Below are positions 34,333-42,679 of a stretch of 64,000 nt of DNA, one piece after another. Position 1 is the first letter of the stretch, and the number at the start of each line of letters is the position of its first letter. Source of the DNA: Pseudomonas putida S13.1.2. GTDB taxonomy: Bacteria; Pseudomonadota; Gammaproteobacteria; Pseudomonadales; Pseudomonadaceae. The notes under the pieces were generated by a model. The model was not told the DNA's origin. It saw only the letters and a list, made by a program, of their open reading frames with translations, and searched no databases. Both the position numbers and the translations under genes were made by a program. Location of the stretch: positions 5,614,501 to 5,678,500 of the forward strand of contig NZ_CP010979.1 in NCBI RefSeq assembly GCF_000498395.2, read 5' to 3'.

Positions 34333-36918
34333 ATGGCCGATTGGCAATCCCTCGATCCCGAGGCCGCTCGCGAAGCGGAAAAATACGACAACCCCATTCC
34401 CAGCCGTGAGCTGATCCTGCAGCGCCTTGCCGACCGCGGCGAGCCCGCTGCGCGCGAGGAGCTGGCGAAAGAGTTTGGTCTGTATGAAGAAGACCAGATC
34501 GAAGCCCTGCGCCGCCGCCTGCGTGCCATGGAGCGCGATGGCCAGCTTATCTATACCCGGCGCGGCACTTATGCCCCGGTGGACAAGCTCGACCTGATCT
34601 GCGGCCGTATCTCCGGCCACCGCGATGGGTTTGGTTTCCTCATTCCCGATGATGGCAGCGATGACCTGTTCCTCAGCCCGTCGCAGATGCGCCTGGCTTT
34701 CGATGGCGACCGCGCGCTGGCGCGTGTTTCCGGTACCGACCGCCGTGGGCGCCGTGAAGGCGTGATCGTCGAGGTCATCTCCCGTGCCCATGAAAGCGTG
34801 GTCGGCCGCTACTTTGAAGAGGGCGGCATCGGCTATGTAACCCCGGACAACCCGAAGATCCAGCAGGAAGTGCTGGTGACCGCCGGGCGTAACGGTGGTG
34901 CCAAGATCGGCCAGTTCGTCGAGATCAAGATCACCCACTGGCCAACACCGCGCTTCCAGCCGCAAGGCGACGTGGTGGAAGTCATCGGCAACTACATGGC
35001 GCCGGGCATGGAAATCGACGTTGCCCTGCGCAGCTACGACATCCCGCACGTCTGGCCCGATGATGTGGTCAAGGAAGCGCGCAAGTTCCGCTCCGAAGTC
35101 GAAGACAAAGACAAAGAGAAGCGCGTCGACCTGCGTCATCTGCCGTTCGTCACCATCGACGGTGAAGACGCCCGCGATTTCGATGACGCTGTCTATTGCG
35201 AACCGCTGGGCAAGCTGCGCCTGTTCTCCGGTGGCTGGCGCCTGTATGTGGCCATCGCCGACGTGTCCAGCTACGTGCGCCTTGGCTCGGCCCTGGACGT
35301 CGAGGCCCAGCAGCGCGGTAACTCGGTGTACTTCCCCGAGCGCGTGGTGCCGATGCTCCCCGAAGAGCTGTCCAACGGCCTGTGCTCGCTGAACCCGCAC
35401 GTCGACCGCTTGGCCATGGTCTGTGAAATGACCATGAACAAAGCCGGCCAGATGGTCGACTACCAGTTCTACGAAGGTGTCATCCACTCCCACGCCCGCC
35501 TGACCTACAACAAGGTCAGCAGCATGCTCGAGCACGCCCGCACCCGTGAGGGCAAGGCGCTGCGCGAGGAGTACAAGGCGGTCGTGCCTGACCTGAAGAA
35601 CCTGTACAACCTGTACAAGGTGCTGTTGGATGCCCGCCACACCCGCGGTGCCATCGACTTCGAGACCCAGGAAACCCGCATCATCTTCGGCGATGAGCGC
35701 AAGATCGCGGAAATTCGCCCGACCGTGCGCAACGAAGCCCACAAGCTGATCGAGGAATGCATGCTGGCGGCCAACGTGGCCACCGCCGAGTTTCTGCAGA
35801 AGCACGGCGTGCCGGCACTGTACCGCGTGCACGACGGCCCGCCGCCGGAGCGCCTGGAAAAACTGCGTGCCTTCCTGGGTGAGCTGGGCCTGAGCCTGCA
35901 CAAGGGCAAAGACCCGTCGCCGAAGGATTACCAGGCCCTGCTGGCGAGCATCGCCGGGCGCCCGGATTTCCACCTGATCCAGACGGTCATGCTGCGCTCG
36001 CTGAGCCAGGCCGTTTACAGCACCGAGAACAACGGCCACTTCGGCCTGAACTACGAGGCTTATACCCACTTCACCTCGCCGATCCGCCGTTACCCGGACC
36101 TGCTGGTGCACCGCGCCATCCGCAGCATCATCCGTTCCAAGGTAGACACCCCGCACGTCAAGCGTGCCGGCGCCATGAGCATCCCCAAGGCGCGCATCTA
36201 CCCGTACGACGAAAACACCCTCGAGCAGCTTGGCGAGCAGTGCTCGATGACCGAGCGCCGGGCTGATGAAGCCACCCGTGACGTGGTCAACTGGCTCAAG
36301 TGCGAGTACATGAAGGACCGCGTGGGCGAAACCTTCCCAGGCGTGATCACCGCGGTGACCGGCTTCGGCCTGTTCGTCGAGCTGACCGATATCTATGTAG
36401 AAGGCCTGGTGCACGTCAGTGCGCTGCCGGGCGACTACTACCACTTTGACCCGGTCCACCACCGCCTGTCCGGTGAGCGCACCGGGCGCAGCTTCCGCCT
36501 GGGCGACACGATTGAAGTCAAGGTCATGCGTGTTGACCTGGACGAGCGCAAGATCGACTTCGAAGTGGCCGACAAGACGCTGGCTGCGCCGATTGGCCGC
36601 AAGCAGCGCGGCGCCGCGCCGGCTGCCGACAAAGCCGACAAGCCCGAGCCAGCACCGGTCGAGGCCAGGGCCACGCCGAAGCCGCGCAGCCGCAAGAGCG
36701 AAACCTCCGAGGCGTATTTCCCGAAAGACGCCGTGCAGCGTAACGCCGAAGTGCGCAAGAGCCGTGAAATGAAAAAGGCGCTGATGAGCGATGCCCGCAC
36801 CGGCAGCTCGTCGAGCAGCAAGTCGGACAAAGGTGGCAAGGCCGCCGGCAAGCCGACCAAGCACCGTAAAGGCCCGCCGAAGTCCGGTGCGCCACGCAAG
36901 AGCAAGAGCAAGTCATGA
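34333..36918 (+). CDS. rnr: Ribonuclease R
   Basis: RNase R is a processive 3'-5' exoribonuclease that can unwind structured RNA. The 861-aa product has an N-terminal winged-helix region (to about 85) and cold-shock domains (GRISGHRDGFGFLIPDD; GGIGYVTPD). The RNB catalytic domain has TIDGEDARDFDDAVYCE, carrying the catalytic Asp residues, and YTHFTSPIRRYPDLLVHRAI. An S1 domain (GVITAVTGFGLFVELTD) and a long Lys/Ser-rich basic tail follow. Its stop overlaps the rlmB start by four bases, giving an RNA-decay/rRNA-modification pair. Confidence 0.96.
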   Translation: MADWQSLDPEAAREAEKYDNPIPSRELILQRLADRGEPAAREELAKEFGLYEEDQIEALRRRLRAMERDGQLIYTRRGTYAPVDKLDLICGRISGHRDGFGFLIPDDGSDDLFLSPSQMRLAFDGDRALARVSGTDRRGRREGVIVEVISRAHESVVGRYFEEGGIGYVTPDNPKIQQEVLVTAGRNGGAKIGQFVEIKITHWPTPRFQPQGDVVEVIGNYMAPGMEIDVALRSYDIPHVWPDDVVKEARKFRSEVEDKDKEKRVDLRHLPFVTIDGEDARDFDDAVYCEPLGKLRLFSGGWRLYVAIADVSSYVRLGSALDVEAQQRGNSVYFPERVVPMLPEELSNGLCSLNPHVDRLAMVCEMTMNKAGQMVDYQFYEGVIHSHARLTYNKVSSMLEHARTREGKALREEYKAVVPDLKNLYNLYKVLLDARHTRGAIDFETQETRIIFGDERKIAEIRPTVRNEAHKLIEECMLAANVATAEFLQKHGVPALYRVHDGPPPERLEKLRAFLGELGLSLHKGKDPSPKDYQALLASIAGRPDFHLIQTVMLRSLSQAVYSTENNGHFGLNYEAYTHFTSPIRRYPDLLVHRAIRSIIRSKVDTPHVKRAGAMSIPKARIYPYDENTLEQLGEQCSMTERRADEATRDVVNWLKCEYMKDRVGETFPGVITAVTGFGLFVELTDIYVEGLVHVSALPGDYYHFDPVHHRLSGERTGRSFRLGDTIEVKVMRVDLDERKIDFEVADKTLAAPIGRKQRGAAPAADKADKPEPAPVEARATPKPRSRKSETSEAYFPKDAVQRNAEVRKSREMKKALMSDARTGSSSSSKSDKGGKAAGKPTKHRKGPPKSGAPRKSKSKS

Positions 36919-37661
36919 GTCAGCTGGAAAAGATCTACGGCGTGCATACCGTGCAGGCATTGCTGAAGCACCATCCGAAGCGGGTCAAGCAGATCTGGCT
37001 GTCGGAAGGGCGCAGCGAGCCACGCCTGCAGACGCTGCTGGCGCTGGCTGCGGAAAACCGCGTGCAGGTTGGCCAGGCCGAGCGCCGTGAGATGGATGCG
37101 TGGGTCGAAGGCGTGCACCAGGGCGTTGTCGCCGAGGTGAGCCCAAGCCAGGTGTGGGGCGAATTGATGCTCGAAGAGTTGCTCGAGCGCACCGAAACGC
37201 CGCCGCTGATCCTGGTACTGGACGGTGTCACCGACCCGCATAACCTTGGCGCGTGCCTGCGCACGGCCGATGCGGCCGGTGCCACGGCGGTGCTGGTGCC
37301 CAAGGACAAGTCGGCGACCCTGACGCCTGTAGTGCGCAAGGTGGCGTGCGGCGCGGCAGAGGTGATTCCGCTGGTGGCCGTGACCAACCTGGCGCGCACG
37401 CTGGAGAAACTGCAGCAGCGTGGCCTGTGGGTGGTGGGTACTGCCGGCGAGGCCGAGCAGGAGATCTACCAGCAGGACCTGACCGGGCCTCTGGTGATGA
37501 TCATGGGCGCAGAAGGCAAAGGCATGCGCCGGCTGACCCGTGAACATTGCGACTTCCTGGTGAAGTTGCCGATGGGCGGTAGCGTCAGCAGCCTGAACGT
37601 TTCGGTGGCGACCGGGGTTTGCCTGTTCGAAGCCGTGCGTCAGCGTCAGGCCAAGCGCTGA
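36915..37661 (+). CDS. rlmB: 23S rRNA (guanosine-2'-O)-methyltransferase RlmB
   Basis: RlmB methylates the 2'-O of G2251 in the 23S rRNA P-loop. The 248-aa product is a SpoU/TrmH-type knotted methyltransferase. The N-terminal substrate-binding domain (about 1-75, IYGVHTVQALLKHHP) precedes the catalytic domain with motif 1 DPHNLGACLRTADA, motif 2 IMGAEGKGMRRL and motif 3 LPMGGSVSSLNVSVA. Translation is coupled to rnr by an ATGA overlap. Confidence 0.95.
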   Translation: MSQLEKIYGVHTVQALLKHHPKRVKQIWLSEGRSEPRLQTLLALAAENRVQVGQAERREMDAWVEGVHQGVVAEVSPSQVWGELMLEELLERTETPPLILVLDGVTDPHNLGACLRTADAAGATAVLVPKDKSATLTPVVRKVACGAAEVIPLVAVTNLARTLEKLQQRGLWVVGTAGEAEQEIYQQDLTGPLVMIMGAEGKGMRRLTREHCDFLVKLPMGGSVSSLNVSVATGVCLFEAVRQRQAKR

Positions 37662-37676
37662 TCTTCACCCTGTTCC

Positions 37677-37770
37677 GGCCCATTCGCGGGCGCGCCCGCT
37701 CCCACAGGCTTTTCACTGGCTTTCAAGCAGTGGGGCGCTGTGGGAGCGGGTTTACCCGCGAAAGGGCCGG
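37677..37770. repeat. REP pair downstream of rlmB
   Basis: Inverted REP cores (TTCGCGGGCGCGCCCGCTCC and TGGGAGCGGGTTTACCCGCG) are flanked by GGCC arms. They fill the gap between rlmB and the rpsF promoter. Confidence 0.86.
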
Positions 37771-37816
37771 TAGCCTGTGAATATGTTTCAGGCTGTTCAA
37801 ATATTCGCCAATTGCC

Positions 37817-37845
37817 TTGCTTGTGCGCCACGCCTTCTCTACAAT
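37817..37845 (+). promoter_or_regulatory. Sigma-70 type promoter of the rpsF operon
   Basis: TTGCTT and TACAAT are separated by 17 bases, close to consensus. Transcription would start near 37852 and leave a leader of about 115 bases before rpsF. It is the only good promoter match in the rlmB-rpsF gap. Confidence 0.65.
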
Positions 37846-37965
37846 TGCGCCCCTTGCCGAGCTGGCAGGCGCTCATGTGCCTCCCCTCCGTGCAAGACAT
37901 ACAGTGTCATTCACTCCTTGTCTGACCAGATACGCTGGCAGACTACTAACCCGTAAGGAGCATTC

Positions 37966-38391
37966 ATGCGTCATTACGAAATCATCTTCCTGGTTCACCC
38001 GGACCAGAGCGAGCAAGTCGGCGGCATGGTTGAGCGTTACACCAAGCTGATCGAAGAAGACGGTGGCAAAATCCACCGCCTGGAAGACTGGGGCCGTCGT
38101 CAACTGGCCTACGCAATCAACAATGTTCACAAGGCTCACTACGTGATGCTGAACGTTGAGTGCACCGGCAAGGCCCTGGCCGAGCTGGAAGACAACTTCC
38201 GCTACAACGATGCCGTTATCCGTAACCTGGTCATCCGTCGCGACGAAGCCGTTACCGGCCAGTCCGAGATGCTGAAGGCTGAAGAAAACCGCAGCGAGCG
38301 CCGTGAGCGTCGTGAGCGTCCTGAGCATGCTGACTCCGCCGAAGGCGACGACAGCAATGACAGCGACTCCAGCGATAACGCTGACGAGTAA
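37966..38391 (+). CDS. rpsF: 30S ribosomal protein S6
   Basis: S6 binds the 30S platform together with S18. The 141-aa product starts MRHYEIIFLVHPDQ and has the WGRRQLAYAI and YVMLNVEC strands of the S6 fold. A Glu/Arg then Asp/Ser-rich tail ends DSNDSDSSDNADE, consistent with a RimK substrate (poly-glutamylation is known for E. coli S6). A TAAGGAG ribosome-binding site precedes it. It heads the operon rpsF-rpsR-membrane protein-rplI. Confidence 0.97.
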   Translation: MRHYEIIFLVHPDQSEQVGGMVERYTKLIEEDGGKIHRLEDWGRRQLAYAINNVHKAHYVMLNVECTGKALAELEDNFRYNDAVIRNLVIRRDEAVTGQSEMLKAEENRSERRERRERPEHADSAEGDDSNDSDSSDNADE

Positions 38392-38419
38392 TCCACGGAC
38401 CTTTAGAGGAGCCTATTAA

Positions 38420-38650
38420 ATGGCACGTTTCTTCCGTCGTCGTAAATTCTGCCGCTTCACTGCTGAAGACGTGAAAGAGATCGACTTCAAAGATCTCAAC
38501 ACCCTGAAAGCTTACGTATCCGAAACCGGCAAGATCGTTCCAAGCCGCATCACCGGTACCAAAGCTCGTTATCAGCGTCAGCTGGCTACCGCTATCAAGC
38601 GCGCCCGCTTCCTGGCCCTGCTGCCCTACACCGACAGCCACGGCCGCTGA
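38420..38650 (+). CDS. rpsR: 30S ribosomal protein S18
   Basis: The 76-aa basic protein starts MARFFRRRKFCRFTAE and has the conserved core RITGTKARYQRQLATAIKRA and end LALLPYTDSH. It forms a heterodimer with S6. It lies 28 bases after rpsF, with AGAGGAG upstream. Confidence 0.97.
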   Translation: MARFFRRRKFCRFTAEDVKEIDFKDLNTLKAYVSETGKIVPSRITGTKARYQRQLATAIKRARFLALLPYTDSHGR

Positions 38651-38683
38651 GACCGGGCCGTCGACAAGCAGTAAGGGATTAGC

Positions 38684-39547
38684 ATGCGAGCGTTAGCAAG
38701 TTTCATCATGCGCGGTCGTGTGCAGGCCACCCTCGTGGTGGTCATCAGCGCGGTACTGCCGCTGCTGTTCTGGTTGAGTGCCGCTGCCTGCAGCCTTGTG
38801 CTGCTGCGGCGTGGGTTCAAGGATGCTACAACGGTCATCGCCGGCGGCCTGCTGGCGGGTCTGGCCGTGTGGGTCATGGGCGATCCCATCACCTTTCTGG
38901 TGATTGCGGGTGCCCTGGCCCTGGCCGCCATGTTGCGTGCCGAGCATCCCTGGAGCCGGGTGTTGCTGGTCAGTGCCGTGTTCGCCGTGGCTTTCAGCCT
39001 CGTGCTCGATCTGGCGCTGGCACAAACCTTCGATGTGCTGGCCAAGGCGTTTGCCGAAGCCATGCCGAAAATCGAGGGGCAGCCGGTACTCTCCGGTGAG
39101 CTGATCCGCCCTGTGCTGGTCGCTTCCACAGCAGTGACGGTGCAATTGTTCAGTGTGCTGGCCTTGGTGCTGGCGCGCTACTGGCAGGCAGCGTTGTACA
39201 ACCCTGGAGGCTTCGGTCGCGAGTTTCGCGCCCTGAAGTTGCCAAAACAGACCATGGCGGTCTTGGTGGCAGTGATGGTGGTGGCTCCGTTTATCGGGCC
39301 GCAGTTCATCATCCTGGCATCGGCTTCGAGCCTGGTACTGGTACTGGCCGGCATCGCTTTGATGCATGGGCTGGTGGCACAGGGCCGACTGGCCGGTTTC
39401 TGGCTGGTGGGCATGTACGTAACGCTACCGCTGATCATGCAGCTGATTTATCCGTTGCTGGTGGTTTTGGCCATTGTCGACAGCCTGATTGATTTTCGCG
39501 GTCGCAAGTCCCCCAAGGGGAATGACTCCGCGAACGGTGAAGGTTAA
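38684..39547 (+). CDS. DUF2232-like membrane protein in the rpsF operon
   Basis: The 287-aa product is largely hydrophobic with about eight predicted helices (for example TLVVVISAVLPLLFWLSAAA, VLVASTAVTVQLFSVLALVL). It ends in a short basic/polar tail (DFRGRKSPKGND). Pseudomonads have this gene between rpsR and rplI; the resemblance to DUF2232/YybS-type proteins is from pattern only. No catalytic motif is visible. Its place inside a ribosomal operon suggests growth-linked expression, but its function is unknown. Confidence 0.8.
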   Translation: MRALASFIMRGRVQATLVVVISAVLPLLFWLSAAACSLVLLRRGFKDATTVIAGGLLAGLAVWVMGDPITFLVIAGALALAAMLRAEHPWSRVLLVSAVFAVAFSLVLDLALAQTFDVLAKAFAEAMPKIEGQPVLSGELIRPVLVASTAVTVQLFSVLALVLARYWQAALYNPGGFGREFRALKLPKQTMAVLVAVMVVAPFIGPQFIILASASSLVLVLAGIALMHGLVAQGRLAGFWLVGMYVTLPLIMQLIYPLLVVLAIVDSLIDFRGRKSPKGNDSANGEG

Positions 39548-39567
39548 AAGTTAAGAGGTTTTACCAA

Positions 39568-40014
39568 ATGGAACTGATCCTGCTGGAAAAAGTCGCTAAC
39601 CTGGGCAACCTGGGCGACAAAGTAAAAGTTAAGGCTGGTTACGGCCGTAACTTCCTGCTGCCATTCGGCAAGGCCACCGTTGCCAACGCCGCCAACCTGG
39701 CTGCGTTCGAAGAGCGTCGCGCCGAGCTGGAAAAAGCAGCTGCTGACCGTAAATCGTCGGCTGAAAGCCGCGCTGCCCAACTGGCCGAGCTGGAAGTGAC
39801 CATCACTGCCACCGCTGGCGACGAAGGCAAGCTGTTCGGTTCGATCGGCACCCACGACATCGCTGACGCCCTGACCGCCTCCGGCGTTGAAGTGGCCAAA
39901 GCTGAAGTTCGTCTGCCGAACGGCACCATCCGTCAGGTTGGCGAATACGACGTAGCCGTGCACCTGCACAGCGACGTTGAAGCCACCGTACGCGTGGTCG
40001 TCGTAGCTGCCTAA
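39568..40014 (+). CDS. rplI: 50S ribosomal protein L9
   Basis: The 148-aa product has the N-terminal rRNA-binding domain (MELILLEKVANLGNLGDKVK, GYGRNFLLPFGKA). A long connecting helix (about 45-75) follows, then a C-terminal domain (KLFGSIGTHDIADALTASG, VRLPNGTIRQVGEYDV). It is the last gene of the rpsF operon and is followed by a 113-base gap before dnaB. Confidence 0.97.
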   Translation: MELILLEKVANLGNLGDKVKVKAGYGRNFLLPFGKATVANAANLAAFEERRAELEKAAADRKSSAESRAAQLAELEVTITATAGDEGKLFGSIGTHDIADALTASGVEVAKAEVRLPNGTIRQVGEYDVAVHLHSDVEATVRVVVVAA

Positions 40015-40127
40015 GCTGCGCTAACTGGCTGGCTCCTTGCGGGTCAGGCGGTTAACATCGGGCACGGTCCTGTTTAGTACAGGCCGTGCCCTTTGTCTTT
40101 TTCATCCTCCAGAATTATTTCGTGGCC

Positions 40128-41525
40128 ATGAACGAGATCACCACCTCCGAACAGCTAGACCTGCAAACCGCCGCCCTGAAGGTGCCGCCGCATTCCATCG
40201 AGGCCGAACAGGCCGTGCTCGGTGGCCTGATGCTGGACAACGAGGCCTGGGAGCGAGTGCTGGACCAGGTGTCGGACGGCGATTTCTACCGGCATGACCA
40301 CCGGCTGATCTTCCGCGCCGTGCACAAGTTGGCCGATGCCAACCAGCCATTTGACGTGGTGACCCTGCACGAGCAGCTGGACAAGGAAGGCCTGTCCTCG
40401 CAGGTAGGCGGCCTGGCTTACCTGGCCGAACTGGCCAAGAACACCCCGTCCGTGGCCAACATCAAGGCCTACGCCGCGATCATTCGCGAACGGGCCACAC
40501 TGCGCCAGCTGATCAGCATCAGCACGGACATTGCCGACAACGCGTTCAACCCGCAGGGGCGCAACGCTGCAGAGATTCTGGACGATGCCGAGCGGCAGAT
40601 CTTCCAGATCGCCGAGGCACGGCCAAAGACCGGCGGCCCGGTAGGTGTCAACGAGCTGTTGACCATGGCCATCGACCGCATCGATACGCTGTTCAACTCC
40701 GACAGTGATATCACCGGTATTTCTACCGGCTACACCGACCTGGACGAGAAAACCAGCGGCCTGCAGGCAGCCGACTTGATCATCGTCGCCGGCCGTCCGT
40801 CGATGGGTAAAACCACCTTCGCCATGAACCTGGTGGAAAACGCCGTGCTGCGCAGCGAAAAGGCGGTGCTGGTGTTCTCCCTCGAGATGCCAGGTGAATC
40901 GCTGATCATGCGTATGCTGTCGTCCCTGGGCCGTATCGACCAGACCAAGGTGCGTTCCGGCCAGCTGGACGACGACGACTGGCCGCGGCTTACCTCCGCA
41001 GTCAACCTGCTCAACGACCGCAAGCTGTTCATCGACGATACCGCCGGCATCAGCCCGTCGGAAATGCGTGCGCGCACGCGTCGCCTGGCGCGTGAGCACG
41101 GTGAAATCGGCATGATCATGGTCGACTACCTGCAGCTGATGCAGATCCCGGGCTCTTCCGGTGACAACCGCACCAACGAAATTTCCGAAATCTCCCGCTC
41201 GCTCAAGGCCCTGGCCAAGGAGTTCAACTGCCCGGTCATTGCCCTGTCGCAGCTGAACCGCTCCCTGGAACAGCGCCCCAACAAACGCCCGGTGAACTCC
41301 GACTTGCGTGAATCGGGTGCAATCGAGCAGGACGCCGACGTGATCATGTTCGTGTACCGGGACGAGGTGTACCACCCCGAGACCGAGCACAAGGGCGTGG
41401 CCGAAATCATCATCGGTAAACAGCGTAACGGCCCCATTGGCTTCGTGCGCTTGGCGTTTATCGGCAAGTACACCCGCTTCGAAAACCTTGCGCCGGGCAT
41501 GTACAACTTCGACGATGACGAGTAA
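40128..41525 (+). CDS. dnaB: Replicative DNA helicase DnaB
   Basis: DnaB is the hexameric 5'-3' helicase of the replication fork. The 465-aa product has an N-terminal primase-interacting domain (VPPHSIEAEQAVLGGLMLDN) and a RecA-like C-terminal domain. The latter has Walker A GRPSMGKTTFAMN, Walker B IMVDYLQLM, and the DLRESGAIEQDADVIMFVYR segment with the arginine finger region. No intein is present. The start at 40128 (MNEITTSEQ) fits the family; a GTG two codons earlier is possible. Confidence 0.97.
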   Translation: MNEITTSEQLDLQTAALKVPPHSIEAEQAVLGGLMLDNEAWERVLDQVSDGDFYRHDHRLIFRAVHKLADANQPFDVVTLHEQLDKEGLSSQVGGLAYLAELAKNTPSVANIKAYAAIIRERATLRQLISISTDIADNAFNPQGRNAAEILDDAERQIFQIAEARPKTGGPVGVNELLTMAIDRIDTLFNSDSDITGISTGYTDLDEKTSGLQAADLIIVAGRPSMGKTTFAMNLVENAVLRSEKAVLVFSLEMPGESLIMRMLSSLGRIDQTKVRSGQLDDDDWPRLTSAVNLLNDRKLFIDDTAGISPSEMRARTRRLAREHGEIGMIMVDYLQLMQIPGSSGDNRTNEISEISRSLKALAKEFNCPVIALSQLNRSLEQRPNKRPVNSDLRESGAIEQDADVIMFVYRDEVYHPETEHKGVAEIIIGKQRNGPIGFVRLAFIGKYTRFENLAPGMYNFDDDE

Positions 41526-41572
41526 AGGGCGATTGCTGTTGGGGGTTCAAGCACTAGGGGCTGACTCCGTAT

Positions 41573-41650
41573 TGCATGAAGGCGGCCATGTACTCGTCGC
41601 GGCAATTTCAGCGTCTATGAGATCGAGCGCCGCTCGATCTGACAGGCGCA
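41573..41650 (+). repeat. Degenerate half-copy of the 42.2 kb repeat
   Basis: TGCATGAAGGCGGCCATGTA and the later GAGATCGAGCGCCGCTCGATC segment parallel, with mismatches, the left arm at 42222-42290 (CTGCATGAAGGCCGCCGTGT, GAGATCGAGCGCCGCCCG). AGATCGAGCG-C-CGCTCGATCT is itself a perfect hairpin. Confidence 0.6.
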
Positions 41651-41990
41651 GCAACCTGTCAATAATCAGATTTTTCCCGTTGCGCGTAGGCCATTTCTGA
41701 AATAGCTTCCTACGGCCTTTACACCATTGCGGTGGTTTTCTGGGCGGCCTAGTCTGGCCCTGTCGTTGGAAAAACAGCGACCGGGCCTGCAAGCCTGATC
41801 AGGAACGAATGTTGTTCACCGCAAGCCAATGGCACGCCATTGGGCTCGCTTGATGGTGGCTGCGTGCGGGAGGTTTTCGAACCTGCCGGTTTTCGTTCTC
41901 TGTCCGGTCTTGCAGACCCGTACGTGGCCGCCACCCATCACACTGCAAGTCATGAGTGCGGCTCTATGTGAATCTACAGAGAGCTATAGC

Positions 41991-42077
41991 ATGCTGAAAA
42001 TTTTTCCCGATCCACCCCTCAATCCCCTTTCCTTGAACACAGCTCTACTCAGGCCGAATGCCCACCGTAAGGCTTGA
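41991..42077 (+). pseudogene. 28-codon ORF, possible truncated multicopy gene
   Basis: The ORF reads MLKIFPDPPLNPLSLNTALL and then RPNAHRKA, followed by a stop. The start resembles, from memory, the M-x-KI-x-PDPP beginning of short multicopy P. putida proteins, which continue further. Here it stops early, just before a REP pair. It may be a remnant whose 3' end was lost. Confidence 0.35.
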
Positions 42078-42089
42078 TTGATATTGCGC

Positions 42090-42193
42090 CTGGCCGGGCC
42101 CTTTCGCGGGTGAACCCGCTCCCACAGGATCACCACAGCTTTCAGGCTTGCACAGTACCTGTGGGAGCGGGCGTGCCCGCGAAAGGGCCGGCA
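42090..42193. repeat. REP pair
   Basis: GGCCGGGCCCTTTCGCGGGT on the left and its near complement on the right (CGCGAAAGGGCCGG) flank two CCCGCTCCCACAG cores, with about 40 bases between. Confidence 0.88.
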
Positions 42194-42238
42194 TGAAGCA
42201 GTGAGGGGTTGGCCTTCAGGCTGCATGAAGGCCGCCGT

Positions 42239-42523
42239 GTGTTCGACACAGCAGTTTCTGCGCCTGTGAGATCGAGCGCCGCCCGCGCGGCGCATCGCGA
42301 GCAAGCTCGCTCCTACGTTTGTTTCGGGCCAGTTTCGCCTGTGACAGGCGCGCGCGACCGCCTTGTTTGTACGACGCGATATCGCGCCATGCGCCAAGGC
42401 GTTCGCGCGCAAATCCCCCAGGAAAAATTGGCCCGAAACAAACGTAGGAGCGAGCTTCGCTCGCGATGCGCCGCGCGGGCGGCGCTCGATCTCACAGGCG
42501 CAGAAACTGCTGTGTCGGACACC
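42239..42523. repeat. Long inverted repeat with ~93-base arms
   Basis: The left arm (42239-42331) runs from GTGTTCGACACAGCAGTTTC to TTTGTTTCGGGCCA. The right arm (42429-42523) is its reverse complement with a few mismatches (TTGGCCCGAAACAAACG... to GTCGGACACC). The roughly 97-base centre contains further dyads (GACGCGATATCGCGCC). No transposase is encoded. It looks like a MITE-like or composite repeat. Confidence 0.8.
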
Positions 42524-42679
42524 TTGCGACTCCACCACAAGCCTCAAGCCATGCACCTGGCAGCCTTCACCCAACCGTCGCCCAACCCACCAATCCCCAC
42601 GAAGACAGTCGGATTTGGTCAAAATTTGTGCTATATTCCGCGCCCGCGATTTCCCTGCACACCAGAACCGGTCACTGAC

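Larger units (their letters stand above)
41526..42679. other. 1.15 kb gap rich in repeats
   Basis: No intact gene is seen between dnaB and the YgiQ gene. The gap holds, in order, a degenerate copy of a repeat at 41573-41650, a segment at about 41700-41990 with no coding signal I trust, a 28-codon ORF at 41991, a REP pair, and a long inverted repeat. A promoter for the next gene probably lies near 42620-42650 (TATATT at about 42639). Confidence 0.6.

Noticed and set aside
34039..36864. 941-aa reverse frame opposite rnr
   Set aside because: It is antisense to a complete RNase R with all catalytic motifs. Its His/Gln/Val-rich composition is typical of antisense translation, and it runs into a tRNA gene.
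41829..42077. 82-aa plus-strand ORF
   Set aside because: Its first 54 codons show no gene-like pattern or ribosome-binding site. Only the last 28 codons from the ATG at 41991 look like a gene start.
42239..42523. Inverted repeat considered as an insertion sequence
   Set aside because: There is no transposase frame between or near the arms, and the centre is only about 97 bases.
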